Counted from the stretch's first letter, positions 15,954 to 27,515 are shown. The stretch is DNA of 33,871 nt from an uncultured beta proteobacterium (GCA_900696615.1 CAADGS010000030.1:1-33871), one strand, 5' to 3'. The notes: generated by a model from the sequence alone, not told the origin. Program-made: numbers and translations.

Positions 15954-16241
15954 ATGGCTATAGTAAAAATCAATAGCAATCACTGGAAATTGCCGAGCGT
16001 GAGTGGCATCGACACAATTTACGAACAACATTGCAATGATATCATTTCGGAATTTGCTGAAAACGAGGCTGCCAATGCCGAGATAGATTTCGAGACACTA
16101 TTGGGTAAAACTGTCCGCAACGTTGCAAGCACAGATGTGAGCTATGACGCGTGGGATACGTTTGAAGAATTGTGCGATGAAACTGACGAGTGCCTTGCTG
16201 ATTTTTATAGAAAACATTACATTAGGAATGAAAGCGAGTAA
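15954..16241 (+). CDS. Small acidic protein of unknown function
   Basis: I do not recognise this 95-aa protein. It is strongly acidic, with runs such as ISEFAENEAANAEIDFETLL and WDTFEELCDETDECLADFYRKHY, predicted mostly helical, with no signal peptide or membrane segment. The ATG at 15954 follows GGAGGT by seven bases; the frame is open 15 codons further upstream, but that part has no such site. The CRP-like palindrome at 15862 suggests a regulated promoter. An acidic DNA-mimic or an immunity-type protein are possibilities without direct support. Confidence 0.65.
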   Translation: MAIVKINSNHWKLPSVSGIDTIYEQHCNDIISEFAENEAANAEIDFETLLGKTVRNVASTDVSYDAWDTFEELCDETDECLADFYRKHYIRNESE

Positions 16242-16391
16242 TAAAGCTTTAAGATGAACCAATTATGAAGCATTAGAGCGGGACAAATTGGTGTAGTAGA
16301 TACTTATTCCGAACTTTACTGTGAGAGTAGTCAGTTGCCTTTACTACCATAAGTCGATGCTGAAAATGTAATAAGTGATAACTATCAGGCG

Positions 16392-17405
16392 ATGAATTAT
16401 TTTTCCAATCTTTCAATCGATCAAACCGTTCAGGCGACGGACCTCACATTTAGGCAGTTTGTACCGCCCATAGATGGACTTGGCGAGATGCTAACGTGGG
16501 ACTATGTAGCATTTTTTTCTACTGGAGCAAACCACGTTGATTTTCAAAATATATTCGCTTTTATGGGTACTGCGGGTGCAACTTACGATATATTTAGCAA
16601 AAGTTTTTTTGATCCTTATACTTTGCTGCTTTTCGACGTTCAGGGTACAGTCATTGCGGCAGACGACACCAGCGGACCCAATGGCACTGATCATATTGAA
16701 TTTATAGCTCCCTATGACGGTACTTTTTACCTTGATGCGTCATGGCGCCAAGGATTTACCCCAGACAGCAAATCTGCTTCGGTTGTCGTGTACGAAGACC
16801 TGGATACGATACCACCTTTAACGACGGCATCGGACCCAAGAGTCATTGATTTCAGCCCGGCGAATGCGGCAAAAGATATTGCGCTCGATAGTAATATCGT
16901 CTTGACATTCAATGAAGCTATTCAGCAAGGTGCGGGACAAATCATCCTCAAAACGGCTTCAGGCATTGTGATTGAAACGTTCGACCCGGTATTTAGCAGT
17001 AATTTATCCATTCATGGTCAAACTCTCACTATTAATCCCACGAACAATTTAGCAAACAACACGCAATATTCCGTTATATTAAATTCTGGAGCAATTAAAG
17101 ATTTGGCAGGCAATAGCAATCCGGAAATCAATTCATATCGTTTTACTACCATCGCCACAACATTCAATCCCATAGATAGGATTTTTAACTGGGGTGAAAG
17201 CCACTTTCCAGATTTACTGCCCGACCACGTAGAGTCATTCGATGCCTTTGGTTACTATGCCAGGCTATATGCCAATGGAAATGCGGTCGGCGAGCAAAAC
17301 GGCAATATTTATTTTTATGATGGCGGCGCAAATGGTACGGGTGAGATCATTTTGGTCGGGACAACCAATGATTTTATGTCCTATGCAATATCTGCAGGAT
17401 TTTAA
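16392..17405 (+). CDS. Probable extracellular protein with PPC-like, Ig-like (Big_5) and C-terminal repeat module
   Basis: The 337-aa protein has three parts. Residues about 30-138 resemble bacterial pre-peptidase C-terminal domains (DYVAFFSTGANHVDF...YDIFS...LLLFDVQGTVIAADD...IEFIAPYDGTFYLDA). Residues about 147-255 form an SbsA-like Ig domain (VIDFSPANAAKDIALDSNIVLTFNEAI...YSVILNSGAIKDLAGN). The end (about 262-337; DRIFNWGESHFPDLLP...GYYARLY...GNIYFYDGG) is a module I have seen at the C-termini of beta- and gammaproteobacterial surface proteins. No Sec signal peptide is visible, and the ribosome-binding site is weak, so it could be a type I secretion substrate or a fragment of a larger protein. 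It converges on gatB. Confidence 0.7.
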   Translation: MNYFSNLSIDQTVQATDLTFRQFVPPIDGLGEMLTWDYVAFFSTGANHVDFQNIFAFMGTAGATYDIFSKSFFDPYTLLLFDVQGTVIAADDTSGPNGTDHIEFIAPYDGTFYLDASWRQGFTPDSKSASVVVYEDLDTIPPLTTASDPRVIDFSPANAAKDIALDSNIVLTFNEAIQQGAGQIILKTASGIVIETFDPVFSSNLSIHGQTLTINPTNNLANNTQYSVILNSGAIKDLAGNSNPEINSYRFTTIATTFNPIDRIFNWGESHFPDLLPDHVESFDAFGYYARLYANGNAVGEQNGNIYFYDGGANGTGEIILVGTTNDFMSYAISAGF

Positions 17406-17450
17406 AGAGATTCTGCAAAGCCTAGGTTCAAACGAGCCGTTGCACTCAGT

Positions 17451-18890
17451 CTATTCATTAAGTTTTTTCTTCAATATGGCGTTGACCTGAGCAGGGTTCG
17501 CTTTGCCTTGGGTTGCTTTCATAATCTGGCCAATCAAAGCATTAAAAGCTTTTTCCTTGCCATTACGAAAATCAGTCACCAGCTGTACATTGGCTGCCAA
17601 TACTTGATCCACCAACGGCTCAATGGCACCGTCATCAGAAATTTGCTTCAGTCCTTTAGCCTCAATTATGGCATCGGCATCCCTTTCCAATTCTCCTCGC
17701 CACATACACTCAAAAACTACCTTTGCTGCTTTATTGGAAATCGTACCGTCGCCGATACGCATCAACAATAATACCAGTTGATCAGGATTGATTGGGCAAG
17801 CGGAAATTTCAATCGATTCTTTATTCAATTGCCCGCTAATTTCACCCATTATCCAGTTGGCACATAATTTAGCCTGAACGGGCAGTTTATTTACAACCGC
17901 TTCAAAATAATCGGCCATTTCTCGAGAGCTTGTCAGGATAGAAGCATCATAAGCCGATAAGGAAAAATCGGAGACATAGCGATTTCGTCTTGCTTGCGGT
18001 AATTCAGGCATGGATAACTTAATCTGGTTAATCCAGCCCGGTGCGATTTCAAGTGGCAATAAATCGGGATCGGGAAAATAGCGATAGTCATTAGCATCTT
18101 CTTTGGTACGCATAGTACGCGTTTCGTCTTTATTGGCATCATATAGTCGGGTTTCTTGTCGAATGGAACCGCCGTCTTCAAGAATTTCGATCTGCCGTCT
18201 CGCTTCGTAATCGATGGCTTTCTCAAGAAAACGAAATGAATTCAGATTCTTAATTTCACAACGTGTACCCAATTTTTCTGTGCCGAGATAACGTACGGAT
18301 ACATTGGCATCACAGCGAAATGAGCCTTCTTGCATATTACCATCGCAAATACCGATCCACCGTACCAATGCATGCAATGTTTTCGCATACGCTACAGCTT
18401 CAGCGCTGCTGCGTATATCCGGCTCGGAGACAATTTCCAGTAGTGGCGTGCCCGCCCGATTCAGGTCAATACCGCTCATGCCATGAAAATCCTCATGCAG
18501 CGACTTTCCTGCATCCTCTTCCAAATGGGCGCGCGTCAGGCGGATATTCTTTTCCATACCCTCCACCTGAATCTGAATATTGCCGCCTTGTACGATGGGT
18601 AATTCATATTGACTAATTTGATAACCTTTTGGCAGATCCGGATAAAAATAATTCTTACGCGCAAAAATCGAGGGTGAATTGATTATTGCACCAACCGCTA
18701 ATCCGAATTTAATCGCTCGCTCCACTGCTCCCTTGTTCAAAACTGGCAATACTCCCGGTAATGCAAGATCGATTGCGCACGCCTGAGTGTTTGGTGCTGC
18801 GCCATAGGCGGTCGATGCACCCGAGAAAATTTTGGATTGCGTCGAAAGTTGTGTATGGACTTCCAAGCCGATGACAATTTCCCACTGCAT
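17451..18890 (-). CDS. gatB: Asp/Glu-tRNA amidotransferase subunit B
   Basis: GatB binds the misacylated Asp-tRNA(Asn) or Glu-tRNA(Gln) and activates its side-chain carboxylate with ATP, using ammonia from GatA. The 479-aa length is typical. It begins with the family hallmark [15 protein letters not shown] and has [29 protein letters not shown] and [10 protein letters not shown] in the catalytic part, and the helical GatB/Yqey tail (about 330-479) ending in [15 protein letters not shown]. It is the last gene of gatC-gatA-gatB, 38 bp after gatA. Confidence 0.98.
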   Translation of the reverse strand: MQWEIVIGLEVHTQLSTQSKIFSGASTAYGAAPNTQACAIDLALPGVLPVLNKGAVERAIKFGLAVGAIINSPSIFARKNYFYPDLPKGYQISQYELPIVQGGNIQIQVEGMEKNIRLTRAHLEEDAGKSLHEDFHGMSGIDLNRAGTPLLEIVSEPDIRSSAEAVAYAKTLHALVRWIGICDGNMQEGSFRCDANVSVRYLGTEKLGTRCEIKNLNSFRFLEKAIDYEARRQIEILEDGGSIRQETRLYDANKDETRTMRTKEDANDYRYFPDPDLLPLEIAPGWINQIKLSMPELPQARRNRYVSDFSLSAYDASILTSSREMADYFEAVVNKLPVQAKLCANWIMGEISGQLNKESIEISACPINPDQLVLLLMRIGDGTISNKAAKVVFECMWRGELERDADAIIEAKGLKQISDDGAIEPLVDQVLAANVQLVTDFRNGKEKAFNALIGQIMKATQGKANPAQVNAILKKKLNE

Positions 18891-18928
18891 GATTACAATT
18901 CCAGCAAATGAAGTGTTAAGGATATAAT

Positions 18929-20383
18929 TTATTGATCAAGAGGTGATTTCAAATGCCAATCCGTCGCCTGTTGATATTGATGTGCAATATTGAGCATTTG
19001 CGCTTCCTTGAAATAATTACCAATAATGTGCAAACCAACAGGCCGGTTTTTGTTGCCAAAACCTGCTGGAATGGACATGGCGGGTAATCCAGTTAGATTT
19101 GCCGCACTAGTGTAGATGTCGGATAAATACATCTGAATCGGATCACCGCTTTTTTCTCCTATATTAAAGGCAACGGTAGGTGTTGTCGGTCCCATAATGA
19201 TGTCACACTGTTGATAAGCTTTCGTAAAATCCTGTGCAATCAAACGGCGCAATTTCTGCGCCTTAATATAATAAGCATCATAATAACCATGGGATAATAC
19301 ATAAGTGCCAATCAGAATGCGCCGCTTCACCTCCGCGCCGAAGCCTTCGGCACGCGTTTTACGGTACATGTCCCCCAGATCGCTATACGATTGCGCGCGA
19401 TGCCCATAACGCACACCATCGAAACGGGACAAATTACTCGATGCTTCGGCAGGGGCGAGCACATAATACACGGGAATGGATAATGGCGTGTTCGGTAAGG
19501 CAATGTCTACTGTTGTTGCACCCAGCTTGCGGTATACATCTAAAGCGTTGCCAACTGCCACTTCAACATCCCTGTTCATGCCTTCGGCAAAATATTCCTT
19601 GGGCAATCCGATGCGCAAACCCGCTAAGGGTTGTTGCAGGTCACGCGCATAATCTTCTCGCTCGCGCGACAAACTCGTAGAATCACGAGGATCGAAACCG
19701 ACCATGGTATTGAGCAATAGCGCCAAATCCTCAGCAGATCTAGCCATGGGCCCGCCCTGATCGAGACTGGAAGCAAAAGCGATCATGCCATAACGCGACA
19801 CCAATCCATACGTTGGCTTGATTCCAGAAATGCCGCACAATGCAGCCGGTTGGCGAATGGATCCTCCGGTATCGGTACCGGTTGCAGCAGGCGCCAATCT
19901 TGCCGCAACCGCGCAAGCTGCACCGCCCGAACTGCCACCAGGAACAGCTGCGTGATCCCAAGGATTTTTTACTGGCCCATAAAAAGACGTTTCATTGCTT
20001 GACCCCATAGCAAATTCGTCCATATTAGTCTTTCCGATATTGACGGCACCTGCCTGGTTAAAGCGTTCGATTACACCGGCATCGTATGGCGAAACGAAGT
20101 TTGACAGCATTTTTGAACCGCATGTTGTCAACCAACCTTTAGCGCAAAAAATATCCTTTTGCGCTATGGGGATGCCCGTCAATGGCCCGTTTAATCCCTT
20201 TGCAATCATGTTATCTGCGATTTGCGCCTGACTGAGGCTTGCTTCTTCATTGACGGTGATAAAGGCATTGTACTCAGGATTAAGTGCTTTGATACGCTTA
20301 AGGAATGCTATTGTCAGCTCGGTGCTAGATATTTTTTTTCCGGAAAGTTCTACTGATAATTGCTTGAGACTGGCATTAAACAT
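18929..20383 (-). CDS. gatA: Asp/Glu-tRNA amidotransferase subunit A
   Basis: GatA is the glutaminase half of GatCAB, releasing ammonia that is channelled to GatB. The 484-aa protein belongs to the amidase signature family: the Ser-cisSer-Lys triad is visible as K in [11 protein letters not shown], the cis-Ser in [16 protein letters not shown], and the nucleophile Ser in the same glycine-rich stretch, preceded by [19 protein letters not shown]. Length is normal. It lies 38 bp before gatB and 115 bp after gatC; the longer gap contains no gene. Confidence 0.98.
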   Translation of the reverse strand: MFNASLKQLSVELSGKKISSTELTIAFLKRIKALNPEYNAFITVNEEASLSQAQIADNMIAKGLNGPLTGIPIAQKDIFCAKGWLTTCGSKMLSNFVSPYDAGVIERFNQAGAVNIGKTNMDEFAMGSSNETSFYGPVKNPWDHAAVPGGSSGGAACAVAARLAPAATGTDTGGSIRQPAALCGISGIKPTYGLVSRYGMIAFASSLDQGGPMARSAEDLALLLNTMVGFDPRDSTSLSREREDYARDLQQPLAGLRIGLPKEYFAEGMNRDVEVAVGNALDVYRKLGATTVDIALPNTPLSIPVYYVLAPAEASSNLSRFDGVRYGHRAQSYSDLGDMYRKTRAEGFGAEVKRRILIGTYVLSHGYYDAYYIKAQKLRRLIAQDFTKAYQQCDIIMGPTTPTVAFNIGEKSGDPIQMYLSDIYTSAANLTGLPAMSIPAGFGNKNRPVGLHIIGNYFKEAQMLNIAHQYQQATDWHLKSPLDQ

Positions 20384-20498
20384 GATTTGTAGCTGTAAAG
20401 AAAAATATTAAACGTTTAAAGATATGCAAAATGCTGAGTGCTGATAGTTTCCGGTTTCTTGGATTTAAATTTTTATTGTAATTTGCAGCGAATATAAC

Positions 20499-20786
20499 TT
20501 ATTCAATAACCTGAGGCACCAAATAAAGGCCTGCTTCGACCTGAGGCGCGATCGCTTGGCATATTTCCCGCTGATCGCTCTCTGTGATCTCATCTTCCCG
20601 TAACCGCTGCACAACATTTTGTGCATGTGACATCGGTTCTACCTCCGAAGTGTCAACTGCTTGCATGGTTTCAATCAGATTAAATATGCCAGACAATTGA
20701 TTCAATGTTGCTATGGCTTCCTCTTCGCTGATTTCAATATAAGCAAGATCAGCAATGCGTTTTACATCATTTACTGAAAGTGTCAT
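20499..20786 (-). CDS. gatC: Asp/Glu-tRNA amidotransferase subunit C
   Basis: GatC is the 95-aa subunit that wraps around and stabilises GatA and GatB. It has the family pattern [20 protein letters not shown], then [28 protein letters not shown] and [13 protein letters not shown]. It is the first gene of the gatC-gatA-gatB run on the minus strand and is divergent from mreB, with 139 bp between the two starts holding both promoters. Confidence 0.96.
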   Translation of the reverse strand: MTLSVNDVKRIADLAYIEISEEEAIATLNQLSGIFNLIETMQAVDTSEVEPMSHAQNVVQRLREDEITESDQREICQAIAPQVEAGLYLVPQVIE

Positions 20787-20907
20787 GTTAAATGGGTAAC
20801 CTTATATTTAAATAAGTATTAGGGTATCATGCCGGCTTTAAACGGCGCACTATTTTTTGAGATTTGAAATAATATTCGCTTTCGTCATAAATCTTACTTA
20901 TTAATAA

Positions 20908-21984
<1,077 letters not shown>

Positions 21985-22058
21985 ACTAACACAGTTGGCT
22001 TTTATTTACGGATATATTGAATTTGATAATCATGCCAAATTAATAAATTCTGGACTTA

Positions 22059-22958
22059 ATGAAAACAGCGCCTCAGTTTTTCAGACATGGACCAGGGCCA
22101 CTTGCGCGGTTGTTTGTATTCGTATTGCTGTCCTGCTTATTAATAGCTGAAGACTTACGCTTCAAGCAATTCCCACAATTGCGCCAAACCATAGGGGTGA
22201 TTGTTTTTCCGTTGCAAAAAATTGCCTATATACCAATTGAAATTTATGATCAAGTGAATGAGCTCATTGCCAATTTCGACTTGCTTGAAGAAAATTTCAG
22301 ATTAAAGCAGCAATATCTTAAAGATCGCGAACAATTGCTAAAGTTACATGCTTTAGAAGCTGAAAACAAGCAATTACGTCAATTATTCGGTGCCATGCAG
22401 CAAATCGAAGTCAGTGCGCAAACCGAAGCTGTCCTTGCTGAAATCATCTCCACCCCCCGTGACCCCTTCAATCACAAAATTACTTTGAACAAAGGCAGCT
22501 ATCATGACATACGACTAGGCCAAGCAGTCATCGACGACAAAGGCATTGTCGGGCAAATAACGCAGCTTTATCCTTGGTCATCGGAAGTCACCTTGCTTAC
22601 CGATAAAAATCAATCCGTGCCTGTCCAAGTACTACGCAACAGCTTACGTTCCGTCGTTTCTGGTTCGGGAAAGAATGATGAACTGGAAATCCGCTACCTA
22701 TCGATCAATACCGACATTCAACGGAATGATTTATTGGTCACTTCAGGAATTGGCGGGGTATACCCGCCCGGCATTCCGGTTGCTATTGTACTAAGAATCG
22801 AGCGCGACCCGACCAACGACTTTGCTCAAATTATCAGTACGCCAATTGCCGGAGTCGATAGAAACCGGCAAGTTCTGATTCTAGCGCTACCACCTGCAAC
22901 ACCACTTGAAGAATTTATAGAGATGCCTAAAATTGAATCCCAAACAGATCAAAAATAA
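22059..22958 (+). CDS. mreC: Rod shape-determining protein MreC
   Basis: The 299-aa inner-membrane protein links MreB to the periplasmic synthases PBP2 and RodA. After a basic start, one membrane helix (about 17-31, LARLFVFVLLSCLLI) is followed by a periplasmic coiled coil (about 70-110, LLEENFRLKQQYLKDREQLLKLHALEAENKQLRQLF) and the double beta-barrel part with ISTPRDPFNHKITLNKGS, KGIVGQI and VTSGIGGVYPPGIPVA. It overlaps mreD by 26 bp. Confidence 0.96.
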   Translation: MKTAPQFFRHGPGPLARLFVFVLLSCLLIAEDLRFKQFPQLRQTIGVIVFPLQKIAYIPIEIYDQVNELIANFDLLEENFRLKQQYLKDREQLLKLHALEAENKQLRQLFGAMQQIEVSAQTEAVLAEIISTPRDPFNHKITLNKGSYHDIRLGQAVIDDKGIVGQITQLYPWSSEVTLLTDKNQSVPVQVLRNSLRSVVSGSGKNDELEIRYLSINTDIQRNDLLVTSGIGGVYPPGIPVAIVLRIERDPTNDFAQIISTPIAGVDRNRQVLILALPPATPLEEFIEMPKIESQTDQK

Positions 22959-23484
22959 AAATTTAGAACCCGACGAGTACTTTGGGGAAGATATCTATGA
23001 ACCGCCAAGTAATGGGTATATTGCGACGACTCTTGCGATTGCACTAATTCTGAATTTCATACCGTTTCATGAAGATGTTGCCCTATTTCGCCCTGATTTC
23101 GTTGCTATCGTGATTATTTATTGGAATGTCAATTACCCCCATAAAATGGGAATGAGCATTGCATTCTGCGTGGGATTGATGATGGATGTTGCCAATACCG
23201 GTATTCTGGGACAGCACGCGTTGGCTTATTGTATAGCGGTTTATCTCACTTTGATACTTGGACGGCGACTTCGCATCTTCAGCTTAGTTCAACAAGCGCC
23301 GCAGGTAGGTTTTATATTATTCGTTATGCAGATAATGATTGCTTTAATTGCTGCTTCGGGTGGTACGGATTTGCCGGCGTGGCCTTATTACTTTGCTACT
23401 GTTACCGGATGCTTGTTATGGCTTCCGGTTTCAATGATGCTCAGAGCGCCGCTCAGGCAACGATCTGATCCGAATGCGCTATGA
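22933..23484 (+). CDS. mreD: Rod shape-determining protein MreD
   Basis: The 183-aa integral membrane protein partners MreC. Five or so hydrophobic helices are visible from residue 28 on (GYIATTLAIALILNFIPF, FVAIVIIYWNV, AFCVGLMMDV, and others), with the conserved GLMMDVANTGILGQHALAY loop. The start is a TTG at 22933 inside mreC, and the 27-residue acidic lead before the first helix is longer than in E. coli. No ATG lies in frame before the first helix. It overlaps mrdA by 4 bp (ATGA). Confidence 0.92.
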   Translation: MNPKQIKNKNLEPDEYFGEDIYEPPSNGYIATTLAIALILNFIPFHEDVALFRPDFVAIVIIYWNVNYPHKMGMSIAFCVGLMMDVANTGILGQHALAYCIAVYLTLILGRRLRIFSLVQQAPQVGFILFVMQIMIALIAASGGTDLPAWPYYFATVTGCLLWLPVSMMLRAPLRQRSDPNAL

Positions 23485-25394
23485 AACATAAAGTTGAATT
23501 GCGAGACCATGCAGCTGAATTACGCAAATTCCGTTTGAGGCTTGCTGTAAGCACAGGATTTATAGTGCTTTTTTTTATGTTATTGTATGCACGTTTTTAT
23601 TATTTACAAGTTTCACAGCAAGAACATTATCATACATTGGCTGAAGCCAACCGTATTTCCATTCTACCGCTCGTTCCCAATCGCGGCCTGATTTACGATC
23701 GCAATGGCCAGATTCTGGCGCAAAACTATTCTGCTTATGCATTAGAAATTACGCCCAGTAAGGTTGTCGATATCGAATCGACCCTGGACGAATTGGCATC
23801 GATTATTGAAATTACGCCCAATGATCGGCAACGTTTTAAAAAGCTGATGAAAGAAAGCAAACGTTTCAAAAGTCTGCCACTTCGTAATCGTCTTTCCGAT
23901 GTTGAAATTGCCACCTTCGCAACCAATCGTTATCGCTTTCCGGGTGTGGAAATTAAAGCTCGCATTTTCCGTCAATATCCGCAAAGAGAGATCGTATCGC
24001 ATGTCATCGGTTATATCAGTCGAATCAATGATCAAGATCTTGAACAGCTTGAAGTCAGTAATGAACTGAACAATTATCGTGGCTCCCAATACATTGGCAA
24101 AATTGGCATAGAACAAAGTTATGAAAAACAACTACACGGCATTACGGGTTTTGAAGAAGTCGAAACGGATGCCGCGGGGCGTTCGATCCGTGTGCTTTCC
24201 CATACGCCACCCATTTCCGGTAACAATTTAATTCTTTCACTCGATCTCGGTCTGCAAGAAGCGGCAGAAAAAGCTTTCGGCGACCGCCGGGGTGCATTGG
24301 TCGCGTTGGATCCCAATAACGGTGAAGTGCTTGCCTTTGTCAGCAAGCCTGGTTATGACAATAATCTCTTTATTGGCGGTATTGATCAAGAGAATTGGAA
24401 CATGCTTAACAATTCAATTGATCGGCCACTTAACAACCGCGCATTACGCGGTGTTTATCCGCCGGGTTCGACATTTAAACCATTCATGGCGTTAGCCGCA
24501 TTGGAATTGGGAAAACGTACGCCGGAATACAGTATCAGTGATCCTGGATATTTCTCTCTGCCTGGCGTGAATCGCCGGTACCGCGATTGGAAACCGGGGG
24601 GTCACGGTCGGGTTAATTTGCATAAATCATTGGTCGTCTCATGTGACACATATTACTATGGGCTTGCCAACGACCTCGGTATCGATAATATTCATAGCTT
24701 TATCGGTCAATTCGGACTAGGTAAGAAAACCGGTATCGATATCGAAGGCGAAGTTTCGGGATTGCTGCCTTCATCGGCATGGAAACTGAAGCAATTCAAA
24801 CAGAAGTGGTACGCAGGCGATACGATTTCTGTGGCAATCGGCCAAGGCTATAATCTTACCACCCCGCTACAACTTGCTTTTGCTACTATGATAATTGCCA
24901 ATAATGGTAAGGCTTACCTTCCTCGCCTAGTTAAACAGATTCAAAATAGTCAAACGGGATTGATCGAGGAAGTTCCTCCTAAATTACTCAATAGACTAAA
25001 TCTGAAGCCCCACAATCTTGAAATCGTCAAAAACGCACTCATCGATGTCACCCGCCCAGGTGGGACAGCAGCCAAGGCCGCTATCAATGCGACTTATACT
25101 TTCGCTGGAAAAACAGGCACATCGCAAGTAATTGGTATAAAACAAGGCGAACGTTACAATGAAAAATCCATTAATGAGCGTCACCGAGACCATGCCATGT
25201 TTATCGCTTATGCGCCTGCAGAGAATCCTAAAATTGCATTGGCCGTTCTTATCGAAAATACCGGAACTGGCGGCTCTACGGCAGCGCCTGTTGCCAGGCA
25301 AGTATTTGACTATTACTTACTCGGTCAACTGCCAGACGAAACCATTGCGCAATTGACTGAATCCGTTGATAACTCTGAACATGATCACCTTTGA
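23481..25394 (+). CDS. mrdA: Penicillin-binding protein 2 (elongasome transpeptidase)
   Basis: This class B transpeptidase crosslinks lateral-wall peptidoglycan together with the glycosyltransferase RodA. The 637-aa protein has an N-terminal membrane anchor (about 24-42), the dimerisation/pedestal domain with GLIYDRNGQILAQN and RQYPQREIVSHVIGY, and the catalytic motifs S330-T-F-K333 (YPPGSTFKP), S387-C-D389 in the position of SxN (Asp is usual for PBP2) and K544-T-G546 (GKTGTSQV). Its ATG overlaps the mreD stop; rodA starts 48 bp after its end. Confidence 0.98.
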   Translation: MKHKVELRDHAAELRKFRLRLAVSTGFIVLFFMLLYARFYYLQVSQQEHYHTLAEANRISILPLVPNRGLIYDRNGQILAQNYSAYALEITPSKVVDIESTLDELASIIEITPNDRQRFKKLMKESKRFKSLPLRNRLSDVEIATFATNRYRFPGVEIKARIFRQYPQREIVSHVIGYISRINDQDLEQLEVSNELNNYRGSQYIGKIGIEQSYEKQLHGITGFEEVETDAAGRSIRVLSHTPPISGNNLILSLDLGLQEAAEKAFGDRRGALVALDPNNGEVLAFVSKPGYDNNLFIGGIDQENWNMLNNSIDRPLNNRALRGVYPPGSTFKPFMALAALELGKRTPEYSISDPGYFSLPGVNRRYRDWKPGGHGRVNLHKSLVVSCDTYYYGLANDLGIDNIHSFIGQFGLGKKTGIDIEGEVSGLLPSSAWKLKQFKQKWYAGDTISVAIGQGYNLTTPLQLAFATMIIANNGKAYLPRLVKQIQNSQTGLIEEVPPKLLNRLNLKPHNLEIVKNALIDVTRPGGTAAKAAINATYTFAGKTGTSQVIGIKQGERYNEKSINERHRDHAMFIAYAPAENPKIALAVLIENTGTGGSTAAPVARQVFDYYLLGQLPDETIAQLTESVDNSEHDHL

Positions 25395-25442
25395 AGAATA
25401 ACATCCAATCATACATACTCATAATCAACATCGGTCTCGCTT

Positions 25443-26543
25443 ATGATTGAAATAAAAAAAATTTGGTATTATTTCGTGCGCTATATCGATGGCTTCCTAT
25501 TGATTGGGATTCTTGCGTTGACATTTGTTGGATTAATCGTCTTGTATAGCGCCACAGGAGGCAATATCAGCAAAGTCAGCCACCAAGTGATCAATATATC
25601 GATTGCCTTAATAATCATGTGGCTGGTTGCAAATATCCCATTACAGCAAATCAAGCGTCTGGCACTACCGATGTATATGGTGGGACTTAGCTTGCTGATA
25701 GGTGTGGCTTTGTTTGGAGAAATCAATAATGGCGCCAGGCGTTGGCTTGATTTAGGCGTTACGAGAATTCAACCTTCCGAACTTATGAAAGTTGCCATCC
25801 CGCTTATGATGGCCTGGTATTTTGATAAGCATGAAATCACGTTGCGCCTGCGTGATTATGCGGGTGCCACGGTACTATTAATGTTGCCAGTTTTTCTAAT
25901 TTTAAAACAGCCCGACTTGGGAACCGCGATTTTGATTGCGGCCAGCGGTTTTTATGTATTATTTTTGGCTGGCCTATCGTGGCGCATCATCGTAGGGTTA
26001 ATCACAGCAGCGTTGGGTAGCTTTCCCATCGTGTGGTCGGTCATGCATGACTATCAGCGCCAACGGATCATGACATTACTCGATCCCTCGCAGGATCCAC
26101 TGGGTGCCGGTTATCATACTATTCAATCATCCATTGCCATTGGTTCCGGCGGTGTTATCGGTAAAGGATGGCAAAATGGTACGCAAACACAACTGGATTT
26201 TCTGCCGGAACAAAGCACCGATTTTATCTTTGCAGTTTTCTCGGAAGAATTCGGATTGATCGGCAATACGTTATTACTACTGCTCTATCTCATCGTGATT
26301 GGACGCTGTTTGATTATTACGGCGAATGCTTCAACGCAGTTTACGCGTCTTATCGCTGGCTCAATAACACTAACTTTCTTCACTTATATTTTCGTTAACA
26401 TGGGAATGGTTAGTGGTATCCTTCCCGTAGTAGGCGTTCCATTGCCACTGATTAGTTATGGCGGCACATCAATGGTGACAATGCTGCTCGGTTTTAGTAT
26501 TTTGATGAGTATTCAAACACATCCTAAACTCATAAAAACATGA
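25443..26543 (+). CDS. rodA: SEDS peptidoglycan glycosyltransferase RodA
   Basis: The 366-aa polytopic SEDS protein polymerises lipid II for cell elongation. Around ten hydrophobic helices are visible, starting with FLLIGILALTFVGLIVLYSATGG. SEDS hallmarks are GARRWLDLGVTRIQPSELMKV, LKQPDLGTAILIAASG, the loop with LDPSQDPLGAGYHTIQS...IGSGGVIGKG and the end MGMVSGILPVVGVPLPLISYGG. The conserved loop LPEQSTDFIFAVFSEEFG is intact. It overlaps rlpA by 4 bp. Confidence 0.98.
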   Translation: MIEIKKIWYYFVRYIDGFLLIGILALTFVGLIVLYSATGGNISKVSHQVINISIALIIMWLVANIPLQQIKRLALPMYMVGLSLLIGVALFGEINNGARRWLDLGVTRIQPSELMKVAIPLMMAWYFDKHEITLRLRDYAGATVLLMLPVFLILKQPDLGTAILIAASGFYVLFLAGLSWRIIVGLITAALGSFPIVWSVMHDYQRQRIMTLLDPSQDPLGAGYHTIQSSIAIGSGGVIGKGWQNGTQTQLDFLPEQSTDFIFAVFSEEFGLIGNTLLLLLYLIVIGRCLIITANASTQFTRLIAGSITLTFFTYIFVNMGMVSGILPVVGVPLPLISYGGTSMVTMLLGFSILMSIQTHPKLIKT

Positions 26544-27505
26544 CAATGCTATTTTTGAAGTTAACATACCCACTTAAAAATTCTTTGTTTGTTATGACAT
26601 CTCGACTCTATGGATTGGCATTAATAGTGATCTTTGCCATGCTTACTGCGTGTAGCAGCACACCGCAGCATAATAGTAATCTGAAACAGAAAAAACAATC
26701 TGCTCTAGCAACGATTCATTCTGGTTCGGGATTGGTTAGCAGGAAGGGTGGCGGTTATTATCTGGATGATGGCCCCGGAGAAAATCCTCCTCCCAATCTA
26801 CATCTGATTCCGGATGCTATTCCTAGAGCCGAGCCACTTCGTGCTGCAAATATGCAGCCTTACACCGCGTTGGGAAAAAACTTTAAACCGATGACTGAGC
26901 TTCGAGCCTACAAAGAGCGTGGCATCGCTTCATGGTATGGCCGCCGTTACCATGGTAACAATACCGCATCTGGAGAAGTTTACGATATGTATGCCATGAC
27001 GGCAGCGCATCCGACTTTGCCGCTACCCAGTTATGTTCGGGTAACCAATTTGGAAAATGGCAAATCGGTTATTGTCCGCTTGAATGACCGTGGCCCCTTT
27101 TTGTCAGACCGCCTCATCGATCTCTCTTATACGGCAGCATATAAATTAGGCGTTCTGGCGGGCGGCAGCAGCTACGTTGAAGTTGAAAGCATATTACCGG
27201 ACGATGTTCCGATAAAACAAGCAACCGTTCCTTCTTCAGCATTACCACCTCCTGCAAATAGCAATTCGGACGCAGCGGCAGTTTATCTGCAACTTGCAGC
27301 ATTTGGTTCGCAGGACAACGCTCATAATTTCCTGACTCAAGTACGGAAGAAAATTCCCTCGCTTAACAATTCCGTTAATATAACCAAAAACAATGGCTTG
27401 TACAAAATTCACGCAGGCCCGTATTCCAATCCATTACTTGCCAAACAAGCAGCCACAACCATAACTCAAAATCTTGCCATTACCCCTGTAATAGTAATAG
27501 ATTGA
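26540..27505 (+). CDS. rlpA: Septal lytic transglycosylase RlpA (lipoprotein)
   Basis: RlpA cleaves denuded glycan strands at the septum. The 321-aa protein has a signal peptide with lipobox MLTAC (Cys about 38), a proline-rich linker, a double-psi beta-barrel domain (about 130-220; RGIASWYGRRYHGNNTASGE, YAMTAAHPTLPLPSYV and RLNDRGPF, where H and D are the likely active residues) and a C-terminal SPOR domain (about 245-320) that recognises denuded glycans. The ATG at 26540 overlaps rodA; an in-frame ATG at 26594 would give a shorter leader with the same lipobox. It ends the elongasome cluster. Confidence 0.96.
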   Translation: MTMLFLKLTYPLKNSLFVMTSRLYGLALIVIFAMLTACSSTPQHNSNLKQKKQSALATIHSGSGLVSRKGGGYYLDDGPGENPPPNLHLIPDAIPRAEPLRAANMQPYTALGKNFKPMTELRAYKERGIASWYGRRYHGNNTASGEVYDMYAMTAAHPTLPLPSYVRVTNLENGKSVIVRLNDRGPFLSDRLIDLSYTAAYKLGVLAGGSSYVEVESILPDDVPIKQATVPSSALPPPANSNSDAAAVYLQLAAFGSQDNAHNFLTQVRKKIPSLNNSVNITKNNGLYKIHAGPYSNPLLAKQAATTITQNLAITPVIVID

Positions 27506-27515
27506 CAATAAAAAA

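Noticed and set aside
20408-20419. 12-bp palindrome TTAAACGTTTAA between gatC and gatA
   Set aside because: Very AT-rich and isolated; could arise by chance and has no spacing that would make it an operator for either gene.
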